From assembly GCF_003479425.1 (NCBI RefSeq), contig NZ_QUHC01000002.1, forward strand, positions 840,577 to 904,576: a stretch of DNA of 64,000 bases, read 5' to 3'. How positions within the stretch are numbered: the first letter of the stretch is position 1; each line of letters begins with the position of its first letter. This document shows positions 54,038-63,995 of the stretch, piece by piece. The notes below the pieces were generated by a model. That model did no database searches, was not told where the DNA came from, and saw only the letters and a program-made list of their open reading frames with translations. The DNA is from Odoribacter sp. AF15-53 (GTDB lineage Bacteria > Bacteroidota > Bacteroidia > Bacteroidales > Marinifilaceae). Both the position numbers and the translations under genes were made by a program.

Positions 54038-54069
54038 AATACAAAACAACTAGGTAATCAATAGGAATA

Positions 54070-54091
54070 GGTCGTGTCGAGAGACACGGCC
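54070..54091 (+). terminator. Terminator after the beta-barrel gene
   Basis: GGTCGTGTC-gaga-GACACGGCC with one G-T pair, then TTATTCGTTTTC. It lies between convergent genes and may serve both. Confidence 0.75.
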
Positions 54092-54108
54092 TTATTCGTT
54101 TTCGCTCC

Positions 54109-54843
54109 TTATTGATTCAACCACTGCTTAAACTCCTGTATCCGTTCTGAACTCACGATAGCTTCAATGCCGCTAGGCGGCGCAGGCACAAGTATAATCT
54201 TGATCCGGCTATTAGAATACTTCACCATTTCCTTAATCGAGGCATAGCTAATTATAAACTTCCGGTTAATCTTAAAAAATAGGGCTGGATTCAATTTGGT
54301 CTCGATACCGCTAATCGTCTGATCCAGGATATAATTTTGCCCGTCCCGAGTAAAAAGTACCAAATACTTCCCGTCCGCCATAAAATAAGCCACGTCACCC
54401 ACCGTTATTGATTTCATCTTCGTTCCCACGGTAACCAAGAAACGCTCCTGATACACCGCCAGCGTGGCCACGGGAAAAGGCTCTCCCGTCGTGGAAAGCG
54501 AGTCCAACTTATTCAACGCCTGTTGCAACTCTTCCTTATCAAAAGGTTTTAATATATAATCAATCCCCTGATACTTGAAAGCCTTCAACGCATATTCATC
54601 GTAAGCCGTGATAAAAATAACCGGGACCGTGATTTCTACCTGCTCGAAAATATCAAAACTCTGCCCGTCACCCAGATGAATATCCATAAATATCAACTCC
54701 GCTTTGTTCTTCTTCAACCATTTCACACTCTCACTCACCGAATCCAACTTCGCCAATATGACCACCTCCGGTGCAATCTCTCCTAATAACCGTTCCAACT
54801 CCGTGGCTGCAAGATACTCGTCTTCAATGATAACTGCATTCAT
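54109..54843 (-). CDS. LytTR family response regulator
   Basis: 244 residues. Receiver domain (1-120): acidic pair in IIEDEY, phospho-acceptor aspartate in LIFMDIHLGDG, conserved Thr/Tyr region FITAYDEYALKAF and lysine in ILKPF. LytTR DNA-binding domain (about 140-240) with GDVAYFMADGKYLVLFT and FFKINRKFIIS. It pairs with the LytS-type sensor kinase at 62410-63936, although the SusCD/protease genes lie between them. It sits after the SusD terminator. Confidence 0.93.
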   Translation of the reverse strand: MNAVIIEDEYLAATELERLLGEIAPEVVILAKLDSVSESVKWLKKNKAELIFMDIHLGDGQSFDIFEQVEITVPVIFITAYDEYALKAFKYQGIDYILKPFDKEELQQALNKLDSLSTTGEPFPVATLAVYQERFLVTVGTKMKSITVGDVAYFMADGKYLVLFTRDGQNYILDQTISGIETKLNPALFFKINRKFIISYASIKEMVKYSNSRIKIILVPAPPSGIEAIVSSERIQEFKQWLNQ

Positions 54844-54936
54844 AAGCTTTTTTTGTAAATACTCACTCCGGATATCCCCATCCTTCGTTTCAGTATTTAC
54901 AAAAATAAAGAAAATAATTCACGAAACAATAAAATA

Positions 54937-54961
54937 GCCGCGGGGAACTACCCCCGCGGCC
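54937..54961 (-). terminator. Terminator of the protease/SusCD operon
   Basis: GCCGCGGGG, loop AACTA, then CCCCGCGGC, a very GC-rich 9-bp stem. On the minus strand it is followed by TATTTTATTG. It lies about 36 bases past the SusD stop. Confidence 0.85.
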
Positions 54962-54996
54962 TTCCAACTACTAGACTAACCTAGTAACATACAAAC

Positions 54997-56328
54997 CTAA
55001 TTTCTTAAATCAGGATTGGACTCCGTGGCCTCTGACGGATATGGAATAACATAACCAACCCCACCTGTACCTAAAGTTATAGTTGCCTCTGTACCATTAG
55101 GATTAGGCTTCACAATTTCTGGTTGAGTCGTACGTCTCAGATCATACCAACGATGTCCTTCTATTATAAATTCCCGAGCTCGTTCATCCGAAATTTCGTC
55201 CAACAATTGTTGCTGATTCATTGCATCTATTTCTGCCGATTTTTGTGCAAAATATTCCGGCGTTAAACGTGTTTCAACAAAATTCTTCAAATACGTTTTT
55301 GCAGAATTCAATTTTCCATCCACATGCGCCGCTGCTTCTGCTGCAATTAAATAGACTTCAGCACCACGAAAAGAAACTTTCAGATTATCGCCATTTCCTT
55401 TAATCAACTTATAATAATCTCCATCTTTCGCAAAATATCTTCCAGAACGCAAATCTCCATCTTTATACTTAGCAACATATTCCGGAAGTATGTACAAATC
55501 TCGCATATTATTGCTTCCTCCGATCATTTCCAAATTCATTATGTTTTCCTTAGAAGATTTGGTATATGGCAGAACAAACTGTGCATCATTAAAATTCTCA
55601 AGTGAACAAGTCGGAATTAATTCTTCCGCTAAACTTAAAGCTTGTTCCCATTCCGAACGATACAAACGAACCCGAGCTTCGAATATCATAGCTGTTTTCT
55701 TCGAGAATCTATATTTCGTTCCTTCAGGTTGTTCGTCTACCTGCATTAATTCCCGCCCTTCTTTTATATCACTCAATATTTGTTCATATACCTTCTCTAC
55801 TGTTGCTGGAACATAAATTTGTTCGATATCAATCTTTGTCGCAATAGGAACTCCTTTATCAGCATCTGCCGTAGTTATATCGTAAGGTTTTGCATATAAA
55901 TTCAATAACTCAAAATGCATGTAAGCCCGTAATAAAAGGGCTTCTGCCATCACTTGCTCCCGAGAGTCTTCATTTGTATTAATCTCCGCACTCATAACAT
56001 CTTCAATGACACTATTCGTGTAAAAAATCGTTTTATACAAACCTCCCCACGGATAACTGATAGTATTATTGGGAGAATTATCAACCCATAACGCAAAGTT
56101 TATATACTCGGAATAAACTTGAGTGCCAGACAACGGGAACAATTCATCCGACCGAAGAGATAGCAAATATTTATAATCCGGGATTGTCGAATATCCCGAT
56201 GTTACCAATGCTCTAAAATCAGTCACCGTTTCCGGAATTACTTTCCCTGCCGGAGTCACGTCCAAATAATTACACGAGGACAAAACCAGCACGGAACAAA
56301 TTGTATATATAATATTCTTTACTTTCAT
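54997..56328 (-). CDS. RagB/SusD family outer-membrane lipoprotein (second locus)
   Basis: 443 residues. Lipobox VLSSCNYLDVTPAG near residue 18. SusD landmarks: EALLLRAYMHFELLNLYAKPYD near 130 and the C-terminal ERAREFIIEGHRWYDLRR. It caps the SusC of the same operon, 18 nt upstream. Shorter than the first SusD here (496). The partner protease suggests a peptide or protein-derived substrate; this is inference. Confidence 0.93.
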   Translation of the reverse strand: MKVKNIIYTICSVLVLSSCNYLDVTPAGKVIPETVTDFRALVTSGYSTIPDYKYLLSLRSDELFPLSGTQVYSEYINFALWVDNSPNNTISYPWGGLYKTIFYTNSVIEDVMSAEINTNEDSREQVMAEALLLRAYMHFELLNLYAKPYDITTADADKGVPIATKIDIEQIYVPATVEKVYEQILSDIKEGRELMQVDEQPEGTKYRFSKKTAMIFEARVRLYRSEWEQALSLAEELIPTCSLENFNDAQFVLPYTKSSKENIMNLEMIGGSNNMRDLYILPEYVAKYKDGDLRSGRYFAKDGDYYKLIKGNGDNLKVSFRGAEVYLIAAEAAAHVDGKLNSAKTYLKNFVETRLTPEYFAQKSAEIDAMNQQQLLDEISDERAREFIIEGHRWYDLRRTTQPEIVKPNPNGTEATITLGTGGVGYVIPYPSEATESNPDLRN

Positions 56329-56346
56329 TTTTACCGTGTATTAAAA

Positions 56347-59300
56347 TTAAAACGTCAAATCTAATCCACAAGAAAAAGTCTTGGGTAACGGTTGCGTGTA
56401 AACATTTCCCCACGTTTCCGGATCAAAATAGCCTTTATAACTAGAAGCTATCACGAACGGATTTCTTGCCTCTACACTGATTCGGGCAGAACCTAAACGC
56501 AATTTTTTAATTATATTCTCAGGTAATGTATATCCTAAACGAATACTATTTACACGTAAATAGCTCATGTCCTTGAACCAATAATCATAGTTCTTAAATC
56601 CTCCCTGAGAATCACCCATCCAAGTGAAAAGGAAATCATTATCAGAATCCATCCAGTAAGAATGATTCATAATCTTAGGATATATTCCATCCGGATTGGA
56701 AGGAGACCAAATATCTGCTACCCGTTTTGAATAATTCGACCCGGGAGACATTTCTGACGGAGAATAAAACGGGGTTTCTTGCATCGTCTGATCGATAACA
56801 AAACTTGTACTTATAGTCAGATCAAAATTCTTATAATAGAATTTATTTATGAATCCGCCTGTAAACTTCGGTTCTGTAGTTCCCGCGTAAGTGTACAATT
56901 CACTAAATTCTTTATTAGTCAATTTACTAACAGGAGCACCATCAGAACCAACCTCCAAGGCAAAAAAGTCTTGTAGTGAGACTCTCTCTCCATTTTTCCA
57001 AAACATCTGAATTCCATTCTCATCCAGACCTGCCGTATTAAGCTTGAACAATGCTCCAACCGAATACCCTTGCAATGAAGGAGTCTTCTCATTTTCACGA
57101 ACAGTTATTCTATCCACATTGCTCTTGTTATGTGCAATATTAAAATCCATTACCCAACGAAAATCTTTAGTACGGATATTTACAGTAGACATCGTGAATT
57201 CAAAACCTTTATTAGTAAGTTCAGCCCAATTCATGGAGGTAAAGTCAAAACCATTCTCCAATGGTAAAGAACGTACTCCAATCAAGTCTTTGCTCTTACG
57301 ATAATATCCATCAACGCTAAAAGTGATGCGGTTATTTAACACACCCATATCAATTCCCACATTCCAGTTTGAAGTTTTCTCCCAACGTAACTTTTGGTTA
57401 GGAGGAGAAGTCACGGAAATCGTAGGTTCACTTGAACTACCAAGGCCAGATGTCTCACCCCAAGTTCCGACAATATAAGGGGATGTATTCTTGTCCACAT
57501 TACCTTGTAACCCGTAAGAAAGTCTTAATTTCAAATTGGATAGCCAATCTGCATTTTTCAAGAAATCCTCCCGATCAACATTCCAAGCTGCAGAAAGAGC
57601 CCACAAAGGTAAATACTTATATTTGTCTGAAACTCCGAATAAATTAGAACCGTCAAAACGCATACTTCCAAACACGGTGTAGCGATTATCATAGCTATAA
57701 GAAGCTGTCATATAATAAGACAAGTAACGATTCTCATTTTCAGTTCTTTTATACTGTTGATATAAAGAACTTGATATGTCATTAAATCCATCGGGAAAAT
57801 CAAGAGGTTTAGTCGTTAATGCTTTCGGATCATATCCAAAACCCTTAGTATGCACTTGTGTTGATTTATTTCCTCGCATCTCATAACCGACCATTACGTT
57901 TACAGCATGTTTCTCGGCAAAAACATTATTAAACTCACCTTGTAACCGCCACTGATATTGTGACATATTTTCTGTCCAGTTCTGGATAATACCTCCTTCC
58001 GGCAACCAATACCCATCTTTGTACGTGTAGGCATTTTCCCTGTATTTACGCACATAATAAGTATCTTTATCTGCAAATTTTTCCGTTTCAGAGTTTTCTA
58101 TTTGCATTCCAAATAAAGTTGATAATTTCAACCAGGTAAATGGTTTATAGTCCAATGATATCATCGGTTTTACGGCCAGATTCTTCAAAGAATAATCTGT
58201 ATTTTCCCGTTCTTCCACGATATTAAAAGGCACATATCTTTCACCTGCAAGTCCTGTTACTCCCTCTATATCCTGATCGTATATATACATGCCGTTCTCA
58301 TCTTTCACTTCCAAATAAGGATTAACCGTTCTGGTATAGTTTGCGGGATTAGTAAATCCACCCAAATCGGTAATATAACTTTTACGTGTACTATGTGCCA
58401 AGAACATAGATAACCCTAATTGCAAATTATCCCGTAAATCGAAATCAGTCTTCAAAGTTCCGTTAAAACGTTCAAAACCTGTTTTTTTAGTTGTACCCTG
58501 TTCATTATAATAACCAACTGATGCAAAATAACGAGCCTTCTCAGACCCACCGATCACGCTCAGATTATATTGCTGATTCACGGCAGATTGGTATATTTGA
58601 TCGCCCCAGTTTACATTTCTATTCCGCAATGTATTAATCTCATTTTGAGCCTCTTGAGAAATAGCATTAAATCCCCCTTCACGATAGATTTCCAGCTGAT
58701 CATATTTTGCTAAAATTCGAGCAACTTCGCCTTTATTAGCTTTTTCATTGTTATCAGCATAATCCAATTTAGTCATACTTAATTCGAAATCAACCTTCTC
58801 TGACGAATTCATAAAATTCAACTTCCCCAGATCAGGCTTTGTGGTCACGAACATAGCAGCAGAAGCATTCACCCGCATCTTACCGGCTTTACCTTTTTTA
58901 GTCGTGATAACGATAACACCATTAGCAGCACGAGCTCCATAAATTGCAGTTGCAGCCGCATCTTTTAGTACGGTAATATCTTCAATATCTGCAGGGTTAA
59001 TACCCGCAATTGAAGTATTGTACAAGTTATCTATATTGTCCTTATCACTGAAATTAGAAGGAATATCATTTCCCTCCAATATCATTCCATCAAGAACCCA
59101 CAACGGGTCTGTACTTCCGGACAAAGAAACCGTACTACGAATACGCATCTTATTTGGAGCTCCAGGAGCACCATTAGTAGGAATAGAAGTCATACCTGCA
59201 ATCTGTCCTTCTAATAATTGGTCGATACTGGCAACTCCAATACTTTTAATGTCATCCATTTTCACCGTCTGGATTGCAGACGTTGCTTTCCGCTTCTCAA

Positions 59301-59673
59301 TCTGTTGGTACCCCGTCACCACCACTTCTCCCAGTTGCTCCTGATCGGGTTGCAAAAGAACTTTAAACTCGGTATTCTTAGTCACGTCAAGCGTGGTATT
59401 TTTATACCCCACAAAACTAACCACCACATATTTTACCGCTTTCGGTATTTTTAATTCAAACTTTCCATCAAGATCAGTAATAGTACCCTTCGGACCAAGA
59501 TTTTTAGCCTCTACCGCATTCGGGTCGATCATTACCGTGGCTCCAATCAACGTCTCGTTCGTAACGGAGTCCATCACGACTCCCTTGACCGTACGATAGT
59601 CGCCCTCGCTTTGTGCAAACAGCCAAAGCGGACATAATAATGCAATTAATAATAAACTTTTCTTCATGCTCAT
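56347..59673 (-). CDS. SusC/RagA family TonB-linked transporter without STN domain
   Basis: About 1108 residues from the ATG at 59673 (MSMKKSLLLIALLCPLWLFAQ). The frame opens at 59706, overlapping the protease stop by four bases, but the shared TTTAACATACAAAT leader lies between the two starts, favouring the downstream one. Order: signal peptide, carboxypeptidase-regulatory-like domain (VKGVVMDSVTNETLIGATV), TonB box (LGEVVVTGYQQIEKR), plug with IYGARAANGVIVITTKKGK, then the barrel ending SCGLDLTF. Lacking an STN domain, it is not expected to signal to a sigma factor; regulation more likely comes from the flanking two-component system. Confidence 0.94.
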   Translation of the reverse strand: MSMKKSLLLIALLCPLWLFAQSEGDYRTVKGVVMDSVTNETLIGATVMIDPNAVEAKNLGPKGTITDLDGKFELKIPKAVKYVVVSFVGYKNTTLDVTKNTEFKVLLQPDQEQLGEVVVTGYQQIEKRKATSAIQTVKMDDIKSIGVASIDQLLEGQIAGMTSIPTNGAPGAPNKMRIRSTVSLSGSTDPLWVLDGMILEGNDIPSNFSDKDNIDNLYNTSIAGINPADIEDITVLKDAAATAIYGARAANGVIVITTKKGKAGKMRVNASAAMFVTTKPDLGKLNFMNSSEKVDFELSMTKLDYADNNEKANKGEVARILAKYDQLEIYREGGFNAISQEAQNEINTLRNRNVNWGDQIYQSAVNQQYNLSVIGGSEKARYFASVGYYNEQGTTKKTGFERFNGTLKTDFDLRDNLQLGLSMFLAHSTRKSYITDLGGFTNPANYTRTVNPYLEVKDENGMYIYDQDIEGVTGLAGERYVPFNIVEERENTDYSLKNLAVKPMISLDYKPFTWLKLSTLFGMQIENSETEKFADKDTYYVRKYRENAYTYKDGYWLPEGGIIQNWTENMSQYQWRLQGEFNNVFAEKHAVNVMVGYEMRGNKSTQVHTKGFGYDPKALTTKPLDFPDGFNDISSSLYQQYKRTENENRYLSYYMTASYSYDNRYTVFGSMRFDGSNLFGVSDKYKYLPLWALSAAWNVDREDFLKNADWLSNLKLRLSYGLQGNVDKNTSPYIVGTWGETSGLGSSSEPTISVTSPPNQKLRWEKTSNWNVGIDMGVLNNRITFSVDGYYRKSKDLIGVRSLPLENGFDFTSMNWAELTNKGFEFTMSTVNIRTKDFRWVMDFNIAHNKSNVDRITVRENEKTPSLQGYSVGALFKLNTAGLDENGIQMFWKNGERVSLQDFFALEVGSDGAPVSKLTNKEFSELYTYAGTTEPKFTGGFINKFYYKNFDLTISTSFVIDQTMQETPFYSPSEMSPGSNYSKRVADIWSPSNPDGIYPKIMNHSYWMDSDNDFLFTWMGDSQGGFKNYDYWFKDMSYLRVNSIRLGYTLPENIIKKLRLGSARISVEARNPFVIASSYKGYFDPETWGNVYTQPLPKTFSCGLDLTF

Positions 59674-59681
59674 TTTATTAG

Positions 59682-59695
59682 ATTTGTATGTTAAA
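59682..59695 (-). promoter_or_regulatory. Leader motif upstream of the second SusC
   Basis: TTTAACATACAAAT on the minus strand, identical to 8529-8542, ending 8 bases before the preferred ATG at 59673. Confidence 0.5.
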
Positions 59696-59702
59696 GGTAT
59701 CA

Positions 59703-62282
59703 TCATCTCATATTCAAAGCTTCCTTTATACGAATAATCAAATCCTCGTAATGATTACGAGTTTCCACGTTACCCGTGCCTCGTTTACTCTCAACCAGCT
59801 TCAAAACTTTCAATAATTCACCCCGTTTCACGGACACGGCTTCAGACACGCGTCCCATGGAAGAGAAATGTAATATCCGTAATTGAACATCCCGATCCGG
59901 CTCGATCTTAAATTCAGGAGCTTTAGAAGCATAACAACAGGAAGCATTCGAATGATTATGCAACGCTTTCTTTGTAGTCTTCTCTACCGCCTTATTCGAA
60001 CTCACGATAATTGCGTCAATCAGATTCTTTTGTGTCATGCGCTCGTAAATAGACAGGTTGCGCCCAGCGTTTGTTCCCGCAAAAACTACTTTATGAATAT
60101 CCGCGAACATCTCTTCCGGGGTATAACTCTTGGCTCTTCCCAAAGTTGCTTCCGCATCGTACATTCTGAACAAACGCTCATCTTTCAGCAAATTATAGAA
60201 CGTGGCGTACTGCATCTCCCGGGCTACCGTGTAAGGAGAATATTCCACTCCCATTTGAATTGGGTAACTCTTCTTCCAAACTTCCGCATCAAACAACCAT
60301 TCCGGTACGATGAATACTTCTTCGATCAGATATTTTACACTCTCTTTCTGTATCTCCTTGGGTACGGGAATATAACGATCTTCGGAACTTCCCATAACCG
60401 GGTTATTAATATATATTCCACCCACGTTAGCCGTTACATGTCCGGCATACATCTTCCATTGATTAATCACGGCTATCAACAACTTTCCAGCTTCTGCAAA
60501 ACCCTCACCTTCTTCCTCTGTCCAGGCTATAATGTTCGGGACAATCCGTTTCAAATTCATAATCCCGTAACGATTTGCCTTCACGATATCATCACCTAAA
60601 TCTTCATCTTGCGAACGAGGATCTATTGGGTCCTTCGGGTCTTGCTGCTCTCCGTACCAGTACATCGGATCTCCCTCATGTTCACGAATCCAACCATTCA
60701 ATATCGGTAACTCCTCCTGCGGGGTCTTCGTATCCAGCCAACGATACGCCCAGTTTATAGCAAACTTGTCATAGATCCCAATTTTAGGCGTAATATCTTT
60801 CACCCCGTCTTCCGGTTGTGCCACATAATTAAAGCGAGCGTAATCCATGATAGAACTTGCAGTTCCTCCCATTTTCGAGGTAAAACTCGGTGATCTCAAG
60901 GAATCGACCGGAAAGGCATGCGAAGCCCCCATGTTATGTTTCAACCCGAACGTGTGTCCAACCTCGTGGGAAGAAACAAAGCGGATAGCGCTAGCCATGT
61001 GCTCGTCGCTCAACTTATTACCCCGGGCTCTCGGATCAATCGGTCCCGTCTGTACCCGCATCCAAGTATGCAACAACGACATCACGTTGTGCCACCAAAC
61101 CACGTCAGCCTCTATAATCTCCCCGGAACGAGGATCAACCACAGAGGGACCCATCGCATTTGCCTGCTCGGACGCCGCATAGGTGATAACAGAATAACGA
61201 GCATCGTCTATGTCAAAATCTTCATCACCTTCCGGGGCATCTTTTGCGATAACAGCATTTTTAAATCCTGCAGCCTCAAATGCGGCCTGCCAATCCCGAA
61301 CTCCGGCTTTAATCTCTTCCCTCCACTGTTTCGGGGTAGAAGGATCTATATAAAACACGATCGGTTTAACAGGCTCCACGAGCTCTCCTTTTTTATATTT
61401 CTCAATATCTTCAGGCTTCGGTTCCAATCTCCAACGATGTACAAATTCCCTTTTTTCCACTCGTTGTTGTGCATCATTAAAATATACATGCTCCGTTGTA
61501 AAGAATCCCACACGCGGGTCGGCGAAACGTGGTTTCATCGGAACCTTCGGCAATAACACCAAATTAGTCGTGGTCTCTACCGTAAGAGGTACCGCCACGC
61601 CGCCGTCTACCACCTGCGTCGTCATCAACGCCTTTACAACCACATTCTCAGGAAAAACCTTCACGCCCAATATCTTTGACAAATCCTTTTTTACTGCCGC
61701 TCCTAAAGCTATTTCGTTATATATATCATTAAAACTCTTCTCGCTGCCATCAAACACCTTGTTAACCTTGATCACTACAGAAGCAGAATCTTTTCCATAA
61801 GCCTCGATCGGGAAATACTCGATCACCGATTCCCGGTAATTAGCTTTTACCGACTCACTAATCGCATCCCCCTCGGGTGCACTCACTTTCGGGTTATAAG
61901 TAGTCACCCATACCTTATTCAACGCCTTATCTTTATAGAATCGAATCAATTTATCGTTTGATTCCATCCCCCTATTCAAACCGGCATCATTCAACGCATA
62001 TGGAACTCCCGACACTTTATTCACGATTAGAAGATCACGTCCCAGCAACGAATCAGCAACTTCAAAATAGTAATCATTTCCAACCGTTAAAATCTTCACC
62101 ACACCTTCGGAAACTTTGGCTTTTTTCACCAAATCTCCATAAGTATCCGTTTTAGACACTTCCGTCGTATCCTTGGCATGTTTCTTTTTCTGTCTTTCCC
62201 GGGAATACCCTGTTACAGACGACAACAATAAGGCAATTATAACCGTTGTTGCTCCTAAAATGAATGTTTTTGTTCTTACCAT
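59703..62282 (-). CDS. Large zinc-dependent metalloprotease (DUF5117 family)
   Basis: About 859 residues from the ATG at 62282 (MVRTKTFILG; an earlier ATG at 62315 is possible). N-terminal signal or anchor helix, then DUF5118/DUF5117 region (DSLLGRDLLIVNKVSG, FRFYKDK-like LIRFYKDKALNKVW), and a metzincin core SSHEVGHTFGLKHNMGASH (HExxHxxGxxH zinc site) near residue 440 with the Met-turn SIMDYARFNYV. A C-terminal helical region follows. It is exported and predicted to degrade proteins or peptides whose fragments the SusCD pair then imports. It is the first gene of that operon. Confidence 0.93.
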   Translation of the reverse strand: MVRTKTFILGATTVIIALLLSSVTGYSRERQKKKHAKDTTEVSKTDTYGDLVKKAKVSEGVVKILTVGNDYYFEVADSLLGRDLLIVNKVSGVPYALNDAGLNRGMESNDKLIRFYKDKALNKVWVTTYNPKVSAPEGDAISESVKANYRESVIEYFPIEAYGKDSASVVIKVNKVFDGSEKSFNDIYNEIALGAAVKKDLSKILGVKVFPENVVVKALMTTQVVDGGVAVPLTVETTTNLVLLPKVPMKPRFADPRVGFFTTEHVYFNDAQQRVEKREFVHRWRLEPKPEDIEKYKKGELVEPVKPIVFYIDPSTPKQWREEIKAGVRDWQAAFEAAGFKNAVIAKDAPEGDEDFDIDDARYSVITYAASEQANAMGPSVVDPRSGEIIEADVVWWHNVMSLLHTWMRVQTGPIDPRARGNKLSDEHMASAIRFVSSHEVGHTFGLKHNMGASHAFPVDSLRSPSFTSKMGGTASSIMDYARFNYVAQPEDGVKDITPKIGIYDKFAINWAYRWLDTKTPQEELPILNGWIREHEGDPMYWYGEQQDPKDPIDPRSQDEDLGDDIVKANRYGIMNLKRIVPNIIAWTEEEGEGFAEAGKLLIAVINQWKMYAGHVTANVGGIYINNPVMGSSEDRYIPVPKEIQKESVKYLIEEVFIVPEWLFDAEVWKKSYPIQMGVEYSPYTVAREMQYATFYNLLKDERLFRMYDAEATLGRAKSYTPEEMFADIHKVVFAGTNAGRNLSIYERMTQKNLIDAIIVSSNKAVEKTTKKALHNHSNASCCYASKAPEFKIEPDRDVQLRILHFSSMGRVSEAVSVKRGELLKVLKLVESKRGTGNVETRNHYEDLIIRIKEALNMR

Positions 62283-62363
62283 ACTTCGTTTATTCGTTAA
62301 ATCTATCTGGTTCACTGATTCCTTACAATGTTAAGACAGATTTACCTCAATTGAAACAAAAAT

Positions 62364-62392
62364 GGAGTGAATCCCCCAAAAAGAGGAGTGAA
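62364..62392 (-). promoter_or_regulatory. Candidate LytTR operator upstream of the metalloprotease
   Basis: Two direct repeats TTCACTCC (minus strand; plus GGAGTGAA at 62364-62371 and 62385-62392) are 21 bases apart, two helical turns, and each is followed by a T-rich stretch. LytTR regulators bind pairs of direct repeats of this size and phasing. The site lies between the sensor kinase stop and the protease start. Confidence 0.55.
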
Positions 62393-62409
62393 CTACCGTT
62401 TTTTTGTCA

Positions 62410-63936
62410 TCAACGATTTCTCAAAAGAGGTAACTGACAAACGTAACACCCATTTTGACAACTACATACAAATTTTTCATGAGAATAGAACTCGTATATG
62501 GCTCGAATTCGTTCAAAACCGACCCCCATTGACTCTTCACTCGATTCTACTCGAGGCTGATAATTATTCTCTACAAACAACCAATCTCCCCGTGTATATA
62601 TTTTAATATGTAAGGGGTTTTGAATGGTAACCTGATTATGCTTGATCGCATTTTCCACCAACATCTGCAAACTAATAGAAGGAATTTTCGCATCTGCCGA
62701 ATCCGGACTAACCTCTATCATCAAGTCCAACTGTTCTCCGAAGCGAATCTTCTGCAAGAAATAATATTGCCGGGTAAATTCAATCTCTTCCTTCACTGTT
62801 GACAAACTCTCGTTTCTCGTCTCCAATAAATATCGATATACCTTAGATAATTTCAACACAAATTCTCTTGCTAACACAGAATCCGAACCGATCAAAACGC
62901 TTAGCGAATTCAATGAATTAAACAAAAAATGCGGATTTATCTGATTCTTCAACTGCTGCAAATGCAACTCTAAAGATTCCCGTTCTATCTTACGTCTTAA
63001 ACGATATTCTTTACGCCATTTATGCTGGGCGAAAAATAACAAAATCGCAAAAATCACCACCGTGATTACAGCGATCATCGCCGTGTAACGATGAAATTCA
63101 TCCAATATCTCTTTATTACCATATTGAGGAACGTTAACAGCGATCACCCACTTCTCATTTCCTATCAATAAAGGATAATATACTCGAAAAACCTGTGAAG
63201 ATAAAAAAGCAGAATGAACCATCATCTCCAATTCACTCTTAGTCTTCAATACCTCTTTAATAGAATCCAGTTCCTCTTTCGGCAAAGGAGAAGTCCCCAA
63301 CAACTTCTCATCCGGGTGAGAAAGCAGTATTCCCTGCTCGTTCACAATAAACACGTAACTGGAAACCCTCCCGTTAAACTCGGCAAAATATGAATGCAAA
63401 TCCGTCAACAAGATATCAAAACCAAAAAGAGCATGCCGAGAAGCTGTCGGCTCGATTGCTTCTACTGTTGTCCAATATGTATTCCCGTCTTCATTATACG
63501 TACCACTAAAATGATAATTATTTATCGAATCCAGTAATGTATGCATATAATCCAATTCAGCTCCGGAAAGCTTCATCTTCCGAAAAACCGTACTATTTCG
63601 CTCCAGCAGACGAAGAGAATCTGTCGTTCCCCTAAAAAACCAAGTTCTGCTTAATTTAGGATCTAACTGTTGCATCGTCTTCAAAAGCGAAAACAAGTCA
63701 CTTTCCTGATATGATCCACTCCGCCCAAAAAACTCTCTTGCCAACCGTTGTAATTCCTCTGTCTTCTTGAATTCATAAGCCACAGACTCCGCTCTATATC
63801 GACAAGCTTCTTTCATATTTGCATTATTCATATCATTACCTACATCACTAATCTTTTTCCCAATCAGATATATAGCAACAATAAATAATGCTAATAAAAT
63901 TAACCCTATCGATATAATATTCGTCCGTATTCTCAT
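62410..63936 (-). CDS. LytS-type sensor histidine kinase with Cache-like sensor domain
   Basis: About 508 residues from the ATG at 63936 (MRIRTNIISIG). Membrane helix near 8-28, an extracytoplasmic sensor region to about 290 whose C-terminal part looks like a dCache domain (ASRHALFGFDILLTDLHSYF, YVFIVNEQGILLSHPDEKLLG), second membrane helix (AMIAVITVVIFAILLFF), then the His_kinase domain with QINPHFLFNSLNSL (phosphorylated histidine) and an HATPase with LVENAIKHNQ. It should sense a small extracellular ligand and phosphorylate the LytTR regulator at 54109-54843. Confidence 0.92.
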   Translation of the reverse strand: MRIRTNIISIGLILLALFIVAIYLIGKKISDVGNDMNNANMKEACRYRAESVAYEFKKTEELQRLAREFFGRSGSYQESDLFSLLKTMQQLDPKLSRTWFFRGTTDSLRLLERNSTVFRKMKLSGAELDYMHTLLDSINNYHFSGTYNEDGNTYWTTVEAIEPTASRHALFGFDILLTDLHSYFAEFNGRVSSYVFIVNEQGILLSHPDEKLLGTSPLPKEELDSIKEVLKTKSELEMMVHSAFLSSQVFRVYYPLLIGNEKWVIAVNVPQYGNKEILDEFHRYTAMIAVITVVIFAILLFFAQHKWRKEYRLRRKIERESLELHLQQLKNQINPHFLFNSLNSLSVLIGSDSVLAREFVLKLSKVYRYLLETRNESLSTVKEEIEFTRQYYFLQKIRFGEQLDLMIEVSPDSADAKIPSISLQMLVENAIKHNQVTIQNPLHIKIYTRGDWLFVENNYQPRVESSEESMGVGFERIRAIYEFYSHEKFVCSCQNGCYVCQLPLLRNR

Positions 63937-63971
63937 ATAGAAAGCAGTATTACACAAATATAAAACAAAAC

Positions 63972-63995
63972 AATTGAAAGTTGAAAGTTGAAAAT
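63972..63995. repeat. ATTGAAAGTTGAAA repeat
   Basis: ATTGAAAGTTGAAAGTTGAAAA at the window end, upstream of the sensor kinase. Related to the dispersed repeats at 12310, 21895 and 22624. Confidence 0.55.

Noticed and set aside
59883..60599. Plus-strand open frame of 238 codons
   Set aside because: Antisense to the metalloprotease gene, which has a clear HExxH zinc site.
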